Positions 53,645 through 63,657 are shown, counted from the first letter of the stretch. The stretch: DNA of 64,000 nt from Paraburkholderia phytofirmans PsJN (GCF_000020125.1 NC_010681.1:2046001-2110000); one strand, 5' to 3'. The notes: generated from the sequence alone by a model not told the origin. Numbers and translations: made by a program.

Positions 53645-55618
53645 ATGACCGACGAAGTGTCCACGCAGCCCGCCGCCTACGTGCTGGTCGTCGATGACGA
53701 CGAAGGCATCCTGCGGCTCGCGCGCAAGTCGCTCGAGCGCGCCGGCTGCCGGGTCGCGATCTGCGCCGGCGTCGAAGCGGCTCGTGAACGGCTCGCGGGC
53801 GGCGGTCCCGACCTGCTGGTGCTCGACTATCAGTTGAACGGGCCCGAGACCGGCCTGGACTTCTTTCGCCGTCTGCGCGCGGAAGGCGTGCGGATTCCCG
53901 CCATCCTCGTGACCGGTTTTACCGACGAATCGCGTGTCATCGAAGCGTTGCGCGCGGGCGTGTCCGATGTCGTGCCGAAATCCGGCGATTACCTCGATTA
54001 CCTGCCCGAAGCCGTCGAACGGGTGCTCTCGCAAGTGCGCCTGCAGCGCGCGTCGGACGAAGCCTTGCTGCTGCGCGATCGCGAGCAGCATTACCGCACC
54101 TTGTCGGAGGCGCTGCCGCACCTCGTGATGACCTGCAACGCCACGGGCGACTGCGATTTTCTGTCGAAGCAGTGGTACGACTACACGGGCCTCGCTGAAA
54201 GCTGTTCGTACGGTCTCGCCTGGCTCGACGCCGTGCATCCGGACGACCGCGAAAAGATTCGCCGCAGCTGGCTCAAAACGGTGTCGGGCGACGCCGGCGA
54301 CTACCGGCAGGAGTTGCGGATTCGCCGTCACGACGGCGAATACCGCTGGTTCGACTTGCGCGTGGTAGCGATGCGCGACGCCGAAGGCAACGTCAGCAAA
54401 TGGTTCGGCAGTTGCACGGACATTCATTCGCAGCGCGAGGCGATCGAGGAGCGCGAACGGCTGCTGGCGTCGGAGCAGGCCGCCCGCCAGACCGCCGAAG
54501 AAGCCAATCGCGCCAAAGACCGCTTTCTGGCCATGCTGTCGCACGAATTGCGCACGCCGCTCACGCCGGTGCTGGCCGGCGCCAGCGTGCTGGAAATGAT
54601 TCCGGGTCTGCCCGATCAGGCGCGGGCGAGCGTGCGCATGATCCGCCGCAACGTCGAACTCGAAGCACGGCTGATCGACGACCTGCTCGATCTCACGCGC
54701 GTGGCGAACGGCAAGCTGCGGCTTTCGCTGGAAACCGTCGACGTGCACGACGTGATCGACAGCGTGCTCGAACTGTTTCGCAGCGAGATTCAGGTCAAGC
54801 AGCAGGACGTGCACGTCCATAAGGACGCGCAGCATCATTACGTGCTGGCCGATCGCGCACGGCTGCAGCAAATGCTGTGGAACCTGATTCGCAACGCCGC
54901 CAAGTTCACGCCGGATGGCGGCCATATCTATGTGCGCACGCGCGACGAACGCATGCACGTGCAGATATCGGTTGAAGACACGGGGATCGGCATCGAGCCG
55001 GATCAGATCGGCAAACTCTTCAACGCGTTCGAGCAGGGCAACCAGAACATGACGCGGCAGTTCGGCGGACTCGGCCTCGGACTCGCGATCACGAAGGCGT
55101 TGACCGACGTGCATGGCGGCACCGTGACCGCGCAGAGTCCGGGCGCGCACTGCGGCGCGACCTTCGCAATCACCTTGCCGACGGCCGCGGCGCCGGAGGT
55201 GACTTCACCAGTCGTGGTGCCCGACGAAGTGCATTCGGGCGGCCTGCTGAACATCCTGCTGATCGAAGATCATGTGGACACGGCCGAGGTCATGGAGCAA
55301 CTGATTCGCAGCCTCGGCCATGAAGTCACGACGGTGGGCCGCGTCGACGATGCGTTGGCCGCGACGCAATCGCAGACCTTCGATCTGATCGTCAGCGACG
55401 TCGGATTGCCCGACGGCACCGGTCTCGACTTCATCCAGGCGTTCCGCGAACACTCGGACGCGCCCGCGGTCGCGCTGACCGGCTTCGGCACCGACGAAGA
55501 CGTGCGCCGTTGCCTGAGCGCCGGCTTCACCTCGCATCTGACCAAGCCGGTCAACTTCAGCCAGCTCGAGGCGATGATCGAAGGCGCGGTGACTCTGAAG
55601 GAGCAGCGCGACGCGTGA
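53645..55618 (+). CDS. Hybrid histidine kinase: receiver-PAS-kinase-receiver
   Basis: A 657-residue soluble protein without membrane segments. The first receiver has Asp61 in LLVLDYQLNGPETG. A PAS/PAC domain follows at about 150-275 (LVMTCNATGDCDFLSKQWYDYTGL, YRWFDLRVVAMRDAEGNV). The kinase core has His300 in FLAMLSHELRTPL, N-box QMLWNLIRNAAKFTPDGG, and G boxes VEDTGIGIEPDQIGKLFNAFEQG and GGLGLGLAITKALTDVHGG. A second receiver has Asp585 in DLIVSDVGLPDGTGLD. No DNA-binding or HPt domain is present, so phosphate must leave through another protein. It is the third gene of the signalling cluster and is followed by a terminator. Confidence 0.94.
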   Translation: MTDEVSTQPAAYVLVVDDDEGILRLARKSLERAGCRVAICAGVEAARERLAGGGPDLLVLDYQLNGPETGLDFFRRLRAEGVRIPAILVTGFTDESRVIEALRAGVSDVVPKSGDYLDYLPEAVERVLSQVRLQRASDEALLLRDREQHYRTLSEALPHLVMTCNATGDCDFLSKQWYDYTGLAESCSYGLAWLDAVHPDDREKIRRSWLKTVSGDAGDYRQELRIRRHDGEYRWFDLRVVAMRDAEGNVSKWFGSCTDIHSQREAIEERERLLASEQAARQTAEEANRAKDRFLAMLSHELRTPLTPVLAGASVLEMIPGLPDQARASVRMIRRNVELEARLIDDLLDLTRVANGKLRLSLETVDVHDVIDSVLELFRSEIQVKQQDVHVHKDAQHHYVLADRARLQQMLWNLIRNAAKFTPDGGHIYVRTRDERMHVQISVEDTGIGIEPDQIGKLFNAFEQGNQNMTRQFGGLGLGLAITKALTDVHGGTVTAQSPGAHCGATFAITLPTAAAPEVTSPVVVPDEVHSGGLLNILLIEDHVDTAEVMEQLIRSLGHEVTTVGRVDDALAATQSQTFDLIVSDVGLPDGTGLDFIQAFREHSDAPAVALTGFGTDEDVRRCLSAGFTSHLTKPVNFSQLEAMIEGAVTLKEQRDA

Positions 55619-55655
55619 GTGTTTAGGCCGCTCACAGCGGGGCCATGAAGTAAGC

Positions 55656-55693
55656 AAAAGGCCTGTTGCGACTTTAATCGCAACAGGCCTTTT
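55656..55693. terminator. Strong bidirectional terminator between the hybrid kinase and mscL
   Basis: AAAAGGCCTGTTGCGA pairs perfectly with TCGCAACAGGCCTTTT around CTTTAA, giving A- and T-runs on both sides. Confidence 0.92.
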
Positions 55694-55729
55694 CATTGAC
55701 GACTGTCTCCGGCCGATATGCCGGAATAA

Positions 55730-56176
55730 TTAACGCGGTGAGTTCTTCAACGAATCGCGGATTTCACGCAGCAGCAGCACGTCTTCCGGGGGCGGCGGCG
55801 GTGCTGCCGGCGCGGCTTCAGCCGGTTTGCGCAGATTGTTGATGAACTTGACCATCAGGAAAATGATGAACGCGAGAATCAGGAAGTTGATCAGCACGGT
55901 AATGAACGAGCCGTAACCGAATACGGCAACGCCCGCCGTTTGCAAGTCTTTATACGACTCGGGGCTGCCCTTGAAAGTGGGCGGAATGGGGCCGAGGCGA
56001 ACGAACTTGTTGGAGAAATCGAGGCCGCCGGTGGCAAGCCCGACAACCGGCATGATCAGGTCTTTAACAATTGAATTGACGATGGTGGAGAACGCGCCGC
56101 CGATAATCACACCGACTGCAAGATCCATCACGTTGCCCTTGAGGGCAAATTCCTTGAATTCCTTGACCATGCTCAT
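55730..56176 (-). CDS. mscL: Large-conductance mechanosensitive channel MscL
   Basis: A 148-residue inner-membrane protein that opens under membrane tension to release solutes after osmotic downshock. [22 protein letters not shown] is the N-terminal amphipathic helix and start of TM1. [25 protein letters not shown] forms the pore-lining helix. TM2 is [22 protein letters not shown] Pro/Ala-rich linker leads to the C-terminal bundle helix ([15 protein letters not shown]). The ATG at 56176 has GGAGG upstream on the minus strand. Confidence 0.97.
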   Translation of the reverse strand: MSMVKEFKEFALKGNVMDLAVGVIIGGAFSTIVNSIVKDLIMPVVGLATGGLDFSNKFVRLGPIPPTFKGSPESYKDLQTAGVAVFGYGSFITVLINFLILAFIIFLMVKFINNLRKPAEAAPAAPPPPPEDVLLLREIRDSLKNSPR

Positions 56177-56265
56177 AGAGGTTCCTCCCAGAAGTCGATG
56201 TTCGAATGATACCAACCTGAGAAGGATAGGCTAGTCTTTTGGCCAGGAACCCGAGGTTCGTTTCT

Positions 56266-57300
56266 TTATTGAGGAAACTGTGACTCGCTATGCCGAGCGC
56301 GTTCGATATGCGCGGCAAATGTGACCGGATCGGTATTGGTGCCGCACAGCAGAACGCCGACGCGCTTGCCTTGCAACTGTTCGCGCAGCGGGCCGAGCAA
56401 GCCTGCGGTAGCCGCGGCGCAGGCGGGCTCGACAGCGAGCTTCAGTTGTCCGAACAAAGTCAGCATGGCCGCACGCAACTGGTCGTCGGACACGGTGACG
56501 AGCTGATCGATATGACGGCGGCACAATTCGTAGCTGTATTGCTCGGTATGCGGCGACATGAGCGAGTCGGCAATGCCGCGCATCTGGCGCATCTTGACCG
56601 TGTGATTGGCGGCGAAACTCTTGCCCATCACGTCCGCGCCTTCAGGTTCCACGCCATACACGTGCACGTTCGGATTCGCGAGCCGCATGGCGGTCGCGAC
56701 GCCGGCCGCGAGGCCGCCGCCGCCGATCGGCAAGATCACCGCTTCGAGATCCGGCGTTTGCGTGGCCCACTCGTAGCCGAGCGTGGCCGAACCCAGCACC
56801 GTGCGATAGCCGTTGAACGGATGCACGAAATAGCGGCCTTCTTCGGCCTCGATCCGGCGCACCAGTTCGAATGCTTCGGCAATGTCTTCGGCGAACACGA
56901 TCTCGGCGCGATATTGCCGGCACAGTGCTACCCGTGCCGGATTGGCCGCGCGAAACAGCACGACCTTGGCGCTGACGCCAAGGCGCATGGCCGCATACGC
57001 GACCGCCACCGCATGATTGCCGCCCGACACGCACGTGACGCCCGCGCTGCGCTGCGCTTCGTCCAGTGCGAGCAGGTTGGTGAACGCGCCGCGCGCCTTG
57101 AAGCTGCCACCCGCTTGCAACAGTTCGAACTTGAAGTTCACCACCGTGCCTTCCAGCGAAGGAAAGTCCACCCGGTCGAACACCGGCGTTCGCGCCACCC
57201 ACGGCGTCAACGCAAAGTGCTGTGCGGCGATGTCGTCGAGCGTTGGGATCGGCTCGCCGTCGATCGTATGGTCGGTGTGTTGCGGCGTGGCGGTGGACAT
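56266..57300 (-). CDS. PLP-dependent threonine/serine dehydratase
   Basis: A 344-residue fold-type II PLP enzyme. The Schiff-base lysine is in LLQAGGSFKARGAFTNLL, the substrate loop in SGGNHAVAVAYAA, and the phosphate-binding loop in PIGGGGLAAGVATAM. It lacks the C-terminal ACT regulatory domains of biosynthetic IlvA, so it is closer to catabolic threonine dehydratase, serine racemase or hydroxyaspartate dehydratase. SGGNHAV, instead of SxGNHAQ, is a variation that may affect specificity. It lies on the same strand as argE, which ends 54 bp before it, so the two may be co-transcribed. Confidence 0.88.
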   Translation of the reverse strand: MSTATPQHTDHTIDGEPIPTLDDIAAQHFALTPWVARTPVFDRVDFPSLEGTVVNFKFELLQAGGSFKARGAFTNLLALDEAQRSAGVTCVSGGNHAVAVAYAAMRLGVSAKVVLFRAANPARVALCRQYRAEIVFAEDIAEAFELVRRIEAEEGRYFVHPFNGYRTVLGSATLGYEWATQTPDLEAVILPIGGGGLAAGVATAMRLANPNVHVYGVEPEGADVMGKSFAANHTVKMRQMRGIADSLMSPHTEQYSYELCRRHIDQLVTVSDDQLRAAMLTLFGQLKLAVEPACAAATAGLLGPLREQLQGKRVGVLLCGTNTDPVTFAAHIERARHSESQFPQ

Positions 57301-57354
57301 GGCGTCGGCGTGCCTGGGTCGGTGTGGGTAAGATTCTTTCTACGTCTGTCAGTT

Positions 57355-58569
57355 TCAGTGCGCGTGCGCGTCGACCGACATGCTGTGAATGAATTTTTGC
57401 AGGAAGCGCTCGCACGCCACCAGTTGATCCAGCGCGACGAACTCATTGGGCTTGTGCGCCTGCTGAATGTCGCCGGGGCCGCAGACGATGCTCGGAATGC
57501 CCGCCAGCGAAAACAGACCGGCTTCCGTGCCATAGGCAACCTTGCGCTTGTCCTGATCGGCGGTCAACGCCCGCACCAGTTGCGTGATGGCGGCTTGTTC
57601 AGACGAATCGAGTCCGGGCGCGGCGGCGATCTTCGTGATCTCGATTGCCGCCGATGGATGCTCGCGCAACATTTTCGGCAGCAGCGTTTCGCGAGCGTAT
57701 TGATCGATGCGCGCGAAAATCGGCTCGGGATCGAGCGTGGGCAGATTGCGGAATTCGAACTGGAACTTGCATTCGGCCGGCACGGTATTGATCGCATTGC
57801 CGCCGACGATCGTGCTGGTTTGCGCGGTGGTGAAGGGCACGTCGTACAGTTCGTCGAACGGGCCTTGCTCGCGGAACTGGTCGGCCATGTCGCGGATGTA
57901 GCAGATCAGACGCGCGGCGTATTCGATCGCGTTCAAACCCTTCGGCGTCAGCGACGAATGCGCCGCCTGACCGCGCACGCAGCACTGGTAGGCGTTGATG
58001 CCTTTGTGCGCCACGATAGGCCGCATGCTGGTCGGTTCGCCGACGATGCAGCCATCCGGCTTCACGCCGCGCTTCATCAGGTCGGCGATCAGGAGCGGCG
58101 CGCCGGCGCAGCCCACTTCCTCGTCGAACGACAGCGCGAAGTGGATCGGTTTGGCGAGTTTGGTGCGTTGCATCTCCGGCACAAGCGTCAGCGCCGCGCC
58201 GATGAAGCCTTTCATATCGCAGGTGCCGCGGCCGTATAGCTTGTCGCCGCGAATCTCCGGCTTGAACGGATCGCTGTCCCATTGCTGGCCGTCTACGGGC
58301 ACCACGTCGGTGTGGCCCGACAGCACCACGCCGCCGTTCGTTTCACCGTTGTGCGCGGGAATTGTCGCGAACAGGTTGGCCCATTTGCCGCTTTCGTCGT
58401 GCGTGAGCGTGGCCTCGACGCCGACCGCGCGCAGTTCGTCGCGCACGGTTTCGATCAGGCCGAGATTCGGGTTGCGGCTGACCGTGTCCATCGACACGAG
58501 ACGGGTGACCCACGGGAGCGAAACGGGAGATGACGAGGTGGACTGCGCTGTTTCAGCGACATGGGACAT
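57355..58569 (-). CDS. argE: Acetylornithine deacetylase ArgE
   Basis: A 404-residue M20-family metallohydrolase that releases ornithine from N-acetylornithine in arginine synthesis. The zinc ligands are visible in LSGHTDVVPVDGQQWDSDPF, YGRGTCDMKGFIGAALTLV, FDEEVGCAGAPLL (catalytic Glu) and VGEPTSM. A final His lies in GPGDIQQAHKPNEFV. The dimerisation lid is at about 190-300. The ATG at 58569 (MSHVAETAQS) with GGAG upstream is preferred over a longer reading to 58647. The dehydratase gene follows. Confidence 0.93.
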   Translation of the reverse strand: MSHVAETAQSTSSSPVSLPWVTRLVSMDTVSRNPNLGLIETVRDELRAVGVEATLTHDESGKWANLFATIPAHNGETNGGVVLSGHTDVVPVDGQQWDSDPFKPEIRGDKLYGRGTCDMKGFIGAALTLVPEMQRTKLAKPIHFALSFDEEVGCAGAPLLIADLMKRGVKPDGCIVGEPTSMRPIVAHKGINAYQCCVRGQAAHSSLTPKGLNAIEYAARLICYIRDMADQFREQGPFDELYDVPFTTAQTSTIVGGNAINTVPAECKFQFEFRNLPTLDPEPIFARIDQYARETLLPKMLREHPSAAIEITKIAAAPGLDSSEQAAITQLVRALTADQDKRKVAYGTEAGLFSLAGIPSIVCGPGDIQQAHKPNEFVALDQLVACERFLQKFIHSMSVDAHAH

Positions 58570-58606
58570 GAGAAGACTCCGGCATTTGAGTCTTTCGATC
58601 ATACCC

Positions 58607-58655
58607 AAAAAAAAGACGCCCGTATGCTGCGGTGCGCGTTTGCGCACCGCAGCAT
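58607..58655 (-). terminator. Hairpin and T-run downstream of mfd
   Basis: A perfect 14-bp stem (ATGCTGCGGTGCGC, 58624-58637, with GCGCACCGCAGCAT, 58642-58655) is followed on the minus strand, after 9 nt, by eight T residues (58614 to 58607). It lies about 70 bp beyond the mfd stop and just before argE. Confidence 0.6.
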
Positions 58656-58723
58656 GAATGGGAAAACGCTACACGTACCCCGGTTTTCGACGCTGCGCAT
58701 GCGCGGCGGCGTGACGTATAAAC

Positions 58724-61700
58724 TCAGCGCGCGGCTGCGCTCGTCGCCGTGCCGCGACTCGGCGTGCCGAGCGCGCGCAAGGTTTCCTTGACCGTCGCGA
58801 CACGCACCGCGAGATCGGGGCTGCGCGTTTCGATACGCAGCTTGTCCTGGCCCGCGAGTTTGATGTGCTTGTGTTTCTGCACCATCTCGATGATCCGCAT
58901 CGCGTCGATCGGCGGGTTGGGGATGAACTGCAAGCCGATCACCGCTTCGCCGGCATCGATCTTCGAAATGCCCAGCGGCTTCGCCGCCAGCCGCAGACGA
59001 TGCGTCTCCACCAGCGCATGCGCTTGCGGCGGCAACTTGCCGAAGCGGTCGATCAATTCTTCCTGAATGCCGTCGATCGAATCGTTGTGCTCGCAATTAG
59101 CCAGCCGCTTGTAGAGCGACAGACGCTCCTGCACATCGCCGCAGTAGTCGGCGGGGAGAATCGCCGACGCGTGCAGATTGATCTCGGTGGTCGCGGCGAG
59201 CGGCGCGGTGAGGTCCGGCTCCTTGCCTTCCTTGAGCGCCTTCACCGCGTCGTTCAGCATGTCGGTGTAGAGCTGGAAGCCGATCTCGTGAATCTCGCCG
59301 GATTGTTTATCGCCGAGCACTTCGCCTGTGCCGCGAATCTCGAGGTCGTGCATGGCCAGATAGAAGCCCGAACCGAGTTCTTCCATTTGCTGGATCGCTT
59401 CGAGCCGGCGTTGCGCCTGTTTGGTCAGTCCTTGCGGATCGTGCACCAGCAGATATGAATACGCCTGGTGATGCGAGCGGCCCACACGGCCACGCAATTG
59501 ATGCAATTGCGCGAGACCGAACTTGTCGGCGCGGTGAATCAGGATCGTGTTGGCGCTCGGCACGTCGATGCCGGTTTCAATAATCGTCGTGCACAACAAT
59601 ACGTTGGCGCGTTGTGCAACGAAGTCGCGCATCACGCGTTCGAGTTCGCGTTCGTGCATCTGTCCATGCGCGACCGCTATACGCGCTTCGGGCACCAACG
59701 CTTCGAGCATCTGCCGGCGATTCTCGATCGTCTCGACTTCGTTGTGCAGGAAGTAGACCTGGCCGCCACGCTTCAACTCGCGCAGCATGGCTTCGCGAAT
59801 CACGCTGTCTTCCTCGCGTCGCACGAAGGTTTTGATCGCGAGGCGCTTTTGCGGCGCGGTAGCGATCACGGAGAAATCGCGCAGCCCTTCGAGCGCCATG
59901 CCGAGCGTACGCGGGATCGGCGTGGCGGTCAGCGTGAGCACGTCCACTTCGGCGCGCAAGGCCTTCAGCGCCTCTTTCTGACGCACGCCGAACCGATGCT
60001 CCTCGTCGATGATCACGAGTCCCAGCCGCTTGAACTGCACATCGGACGAGAGCAGCTTGTGCGTGCCGATCACGATATCGACCGTGCCTTCGTTGATCTG
60101 CTGGATCGCCGCGCTCACTTCTTTGGTGGATTTGAAGCGCGACAGTTCGGCGATCCGCACCGGCCAGTCGGAGAAGCGGTCGCTGAAGGTTTGCGTGTGC
60201 TGTTCGGCGAGCAGCGTGGTGGGCGAGAGCAGGGCGACCTGCTTGCCGCCCATCACCGCGATGAACGCCGCACGCAGCGCGACTTCCGTTTTGCCGAAGC
60301 CGACGTCGCCGCACACGAGGCGATCCATCGGCTTGCCGCTCGTCATGTCGCCGATCACGGCGGCGATCGCCGCGGCCTGGTCCGGCGTTTCCTCGAAGCC
60401 GAAGCTCTCCGCGAACTTCACGTAATCCTTCGGTTCGAGCGCGAACGCGTGACCCTGGCGCAGTGCGCGGCGAGCATACAGGTTCAGCAACTCGGCGGCG
60501 GTATCGCGAATCTGCTGCGCGGCCTTGCGTTTGGCTTTTTCCCACTGGCCGGAGCCGAGCGAGTGCAGCGGCGCGCTTTCCGGATCGGCGCCGCTATAGC
60601 GCGAGATTACGTGCAGCTGGGCGACGGGCACGTACAACTTGCTGTCGCCCGCGTATTCGAGGTGCAGGAACTCGGTCTCGCCTTCACCGAGATCCATGGT
60701 GACGAGCCCCATATAGCGGCCGATGCCATGCTGCGAATGCACGACCGGATCGCCCACCTTGAGCTCGGACAGATCGCGCACCATCGAATCGACATTGCTC
60801 GCCTGTTCCTGACGGCGGCGCCCCGCGCGACGCGCGAGCGGACCATACAGCTCGGTCTCGGTGATGATCGCAATACCGTCCACCGGCACGGCAAAACCGT
60901 TGGCGAGCGGCGCGACGCCCAATGAAAAGCGCTCGTCACTCGTGAGCCAGTCCTGGAAGCTGTCGCTCGATACCGGCCGCAGGTGATTGTCGGCGAGCAA
61001 CTGCAACAGCGTTTCGCGCCGGCCCGCGGATTCGGCGGCGAACAGCACGCGGTTTGGCGTGGTGTCGAGATACGCGCGCAAGCCCGCGACGGGATCTTCC
61101 GCATGACGGTCGATCGCGAGATTCGGCAACGGCGTCGACCAGCCGCCGCCGGCGTTCGCAGGCAGCGAGAGCCGCGCGAAGGGCTTGGCGAGCGTGAAGA
61201 AATCCTCGTCCGAGAGGAACAGACGCTGCGGCTCCAGAATCGGCCGGTCGCGGTCATGGGAGAGGAAGTTGTAGCGCTGCTTCGTGTCGTTGGTAAAGCG
61301 CCGGATCGCCGCGTCAAGATCGCCGACGAACGCCAGTTGCGCGCCTTCGGGCAGGTAGTGGAACAGCGTGGCCGTGTCTTCGAAGAAAAGCGGCAGATAG
61401 TATTCGATCCCCGCCGACGGCACGCCGTTGCCGATGTCCTTATAGATCGCCGCGCGGCTCGGGTCGCCCTCGAAGGTCTCGCGCCAGCGGCTGCGAAAAG
61501 CGGTGCGGGCGGCTTCGTCGAACGGAAATTCGCGGCCGGGCAGCAGGCGCACGTCTTTCACCGGGTACAGGCTGCGCTGGGTGTCTGGGTCGAACGCGCG
61601 GATCGAGTCGACCTGATCGTCGAACAGGTCGATCCGGTAGGGCAAGGGCGAGCCCATCGGATAAAGGTCGAGCAGCGAGCCGCGCACGCAGTATTCGCCC

Positions 61701-62206
61701 GGACGCACCACCTGGCTCACGTGTTCGTAGCCGGCCAGCGTCAGCTGCGCCTTGATTCTGGCCTCGTCGAGCCGCTCGCCTTGCGCGAAGGAAAACGTGT
61801 AGGCCGCGAGGAACGAGGCGGGCGGCATGCGGTACAGCGCCGTGGTGGCGGGCACCAGCAGGATGTCGCAGCGGCCTTCGCCGAGATCGTGCAGCGTGGC
61901 GAGACGTTCCGAGACCAGATCCTGATGCGGTGAAAAGGTATCGTAAGGGAGCGTTTCCCAGTCCGGCAGCAAACGCACGCGCGCTTCCGGCGCGAAAAAG
62001 CCGATTTCCTGCGCCAGACGCTGCGCATCGACGGCGCTTTCGCACACGACCGCGAGCAGCGGCACCTTCTCGCGATAGGCGAGATGGTAGCGGGCGATCA
62101 GCAGCGCGTCGGACGAGCCGTGCGTGCCGTCAAAGGCGAAACGCTGGCCGGCCTTGACGAGCGCGACGGGCGGAGAGTACTGCGATGATGCGGCGATGTC
62201 TGGCAT
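58724..62206 (-). CDS. mfd: Transcription-repair coupling factor Mfd
   Basis: A 1160-residue ATP-dependent translocase that removes stalled RNA polymerase and recruits UvrA. The N-terminal UvrB-like domain has LLPDWETLPYDTFSPHQDLVSERLATL and GEYCVRGSLLDLYPMG. The polymerase-interaction domain starts near residue 490 (LKVGDPVVHSQHGIGRYMGLV). The RecG-like motor has Walker A VCGDVGFGKTEVALRAAF, DEEHRFGV, LTATPIPRTLGMAL and QLRGRVGRSHHQAYSY. The C-terminal autoinhibitory domain ends the protein. Length matches E. coli Mfd (1148). It diverges from ispD. Confidence 0.98.
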   Translation of the reverse strand: MPDIAASSQYSPPVALVKAGQRFAFDGTHGSSDALLIARYHLAYREKVPLLAVVCESAVDAQRLAQEIGFFAPEARVRLLPDWETLPYDTFSPHQDLVSERLATLHDLGEGRCDILLVPATTALYRMPPASFLAAYTFSFAQGERLDEARIKAQLTLAGYEHVSQVVRPGEYCVRGSLLDLYPMGSPLPYRIDLFDDQVDSIRAFDPDTQRSLYPVKDVRLLPGREFPFDEAARTAFRSRWRETFEGDPSRAAIYKDIGNGVPSAGIEYYLPLFFEDTATLFHYLPEGAQLAFVGDLDAAIRRFTNDTKQRYNFLSHDRDRPILEPQRLFLSDEDFFTLAKPFARLSLPANAGGGWSTPLPNLAIDRHAEDPVAGLRAYLDTTPNRVLFAAESAGRRETLLQLLADNHLRPVSSDSFQDWLTSDERFSLGVAPLANGFAVPVDGIAIITETELYGPLARRAGRRRQEQASNVDSMVRDLSELKVGDPVVHSQHGIGRYMGLVTMDLGEGETEFLHLEYAGDSKLYVPVAQLHVISRYSGADPESAPLHSLGSGQWEKAKRKAAQQIRDTAAELLNLYARRALRQGHAFALEPKDYVKFAESFGFEETPDQAAAIAAVIGDMTSGKPMDRLVCGDVGFGKTEVALRAAFIAVMGGKQVALLSPTTLLAEQHTQTFSDRFSDWPVRIAELSRFKSTKEVSAAIQQINEGTVDIVIGTHKLLSSDVQFKRLGLVIIDEEHRFGVRQKEALKALRAEVDVLTLTATPIPRTLGMALEGLRDFSVIATAPQKRLAIKTFVRREEDSVIREAMLRELKRGGQVYFLHNEVETIENRRQMLEALVPEARIAVAHGQMHERELERVMRDFVAQRANVLLCTTIIETGIDVPSANTILIHRADKFGLAQLHQLRGRVGRSHHQAYSYLLVHDPQGLTKQAQRRLEAIQQMEELGSGFYLAMHDLEIRGTGEVLGDKQSGEIHEIGFQLYTDMLNDAVKALKEGKEPDLTAPLAATTEINLHASAILPADYCGDVQERLSLYKRLANCEHNDSIDGIQEELIDRFGKLPPQAHALVETHRLRLAAKPLGISKIDAGEAVIGLQFIPNPPIDAMRIIEMVQKHKHIKLAGQDKLRIETRSPDLAVRVATVKETLRALGTPSRGTATSAAAR

Positions 62207-62281
62207 AGATGAGAAAAAGCGGCCTCAGGCTCACACGTGAGCGGCAAGTTTACGCGTGTCGGGGCGTGGATGCGAAGGACC

Positions 62282-62290
62282 TATTATAAA
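62282..62290 (+). promoter_or_regulatory. AT-rich -10 region upstream of ispD
   Basis: TATTATAAA, about 38 nt before the GTG start, is the strongest -10-like sequence in the mfd-ispD divergent region. No clear -35 was seen. Confidence 0.45.
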
Positions 62291-62327
62291 ATCCGTCCTT
62301 CACTTTGACTTCGCGGCATCCGCACTC

Positions 62328-63044
62328 GTGACTTCCCGTCTATTTGCCCTGATTCCGTGCGCTGGCACCGGCAGCCGTTCCGGCGCCGCGATGCCCAAAC
62401 AATATCGCACTGTCGCCGGCCGCGACATGTTGCATTACTCGCTGGCGGCGTTCGACGCCTGCAGCGAGTTTGCGCAAACTCTCGTGGTGATCGCTCCGGA
62501 CGACGCTCACTTCGACGGCCGCCGCTTCGGCGGCTTGCGTTTTGCCGTGCGCCGCAGCGGCGGAGCCTCGCGTCAGGCGTCGGTGCTCAACGGCTTGCAT
62601 GCGCTCGCCGAGTTCGGCGCGCGTGACGACGACTGGGTGCTGGTGCACGACGCGGCGCGCCCCGGCATCACGCCCGCGCTGATCCGCACGCTGATCGGCG
62701 CGCTGAAGGACGACCCGGTGGGCGGCATCATGGCCTTGCCGGTGGCTGACACGTTGAAGCGGATCGACGCGACGTCATCCGACGGCCGGATCGCCCGCAC
62801 CGAGGCGCGCGACGGCTTGTGGCAGGCGCAGACGCCGCAGATGTTCCGCATCGGCATGCTGCGCGAGGCGATCCTGCGCGCGCAGGCCGACGGGCACGAC
62901 CTGACGGACGAAGCGAGCGCGATCGAGTGGCTGGGCCACGCGCCGAAGCTGGTGCAGGGCAGCTTGCGCAACTTCAAGGTGACGTATCCGGAAGACTTCG
63001 ATCTGGCCGAGGCGATTCTGAGCCGGCCGGCGGCTGCGTCCTGA
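62328..63044 (+). CDS. ispD: 2-C-methyl-D-erythritol 4-phosphate cytidylyltransferase IspD
   Basis: A 238-residue enzyme of the MEP isoprenoid pathway that transfers CMP to methylerythritol phosphate. The nucleotide-binding start [35 protein letters not shown] is present with the conserved Arg and Lys. [29 protein letters not shown] and [17 protein letters not shown] are also present, then DDEASAIE-like [12 protein letters not shown] and [24 protein letters not shown] at 62328 gives the conserved N-terminus; an upstream GTG at 62256 lies before the -10 region. ispF follows after 46 bp, the usual order. Confidence 0.95.
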   Translation: MTSRLFALIPCAGTGSRSGAAMPKQYRTVAGRDMLHYSLAAFDACSEFAQTLVVIAPDDAHFDGRRFGGLRFAVRRSGGASRQASVLNGLHALAEFGARDDDWVLVHDAARPGITPALIRTLIGALKDDPVGGIMALPVADTLKRIDATSSDGRIARTEARDGLWQAQTPQMFRIGMLREAILRAQADGHDLTDEASAIEWLGHAPKLVQGSLRNFKVTYPEDFDLAEAILSRPAAAS

Positions 63045-63090
63045 CTGGACGATTTCAATTTCAATTAGCGGGCTTGAGGACTTGACGCAT

Positions 63091-63570
63091 ATGGATTTCA
63101 GAATTGGGCAAGGGTATGACGTGCATGCGCTGGTGCCGGGGCGTCCGTTGATTATCGGCGGCGTGACGATTCCGTATGAGCGCGGCCTGCTCGGCCATTC
63201 GGACGCGGATGTGCTGCTGCACGCCATCACCGACGCCATTTTCGGCGCCGCCGCGATGGGCGATATCGGCCGCCATTTTTCCGACACCGACGCGAAGTTC
63301 GCCGGCGCGGACAGCCGCGTGTTGCTGCGTGAATGTTTCGCGCGCGTGAAAGCGGCGGGTTTTTCCATCGCCAATGTGGATAGCAGCGTGGTCGCGCAGG
63401 CGCCGAAGCTCGCGCCGCATATCGAGGGCATGCGCGCCAATATCGCCGCCGATCTCGGACTGCCGGTCGAGCGCGTCAACGTCAAAGCCAAGACCAATGA
63501 GAAGCTCGGTTATCTCGGCCGAGGCGAGGGTATCGAAGCTCAGGCCGCGGTTCTGCTGATCAAGAACTGA
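63091..63570 (+). CDS. ispF: 2-C-methyl-D-erythritol 2,4-cyclodiphosphate synthase IspF
   Basis: A 159-residue trimeric enzyme that forms the cyclic diphosphate in the MEP pathway. [25 protein letters not shown] has the metal-binding Asp and His. [35 protein letters not shown] is the family signature. [27 protein letters not shown] completes the active site. The ATG at 63091 is chosen over TTG at 63082 because GAGGA lies 11 nt upstream and the protein then starts as in the family. It is co-oriented with ispD. Confidence 0.96.
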   Translation: MDFRIGQGYDVHALVPGRPLIIGGVTIPYERGLLGHSDADVLLHAITDAIFGAAAMGDIGRHFSDTDAKFAGADSRVLLRECFARVKAAGFSIANVDSSVVAQAPKLAPHIEGMRANIAADLGLPVERVNVKAKTNEKLGYLGRGEGIEAQAAVLLIKN

Positions 63571-63572
63571 GC

Positions 63573-63633
63573 CTGGCTTCACAAGACGCGCGCTGCGGCG
63601 GGAGTTTCGTCGCGCCGCGCGCATTCAAGCCAG
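63573..63633. terminator. Possible bidirectional hairpin between ispF and the peroxiredoxin gene
   Basis: CTGGCTT (63573-63579) and AAGCCAG (63627-63633) are inverted repeats, and GC-rich CGCGCGCTGCGGCG and CGCGCCGCGCGC segments inside can pair further. No T-tract. It sits between convergent genes. Confidence 0.4.
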
Positions 63634-63657
63634 ACGGAGCCTTTTGACGGGCACCGC

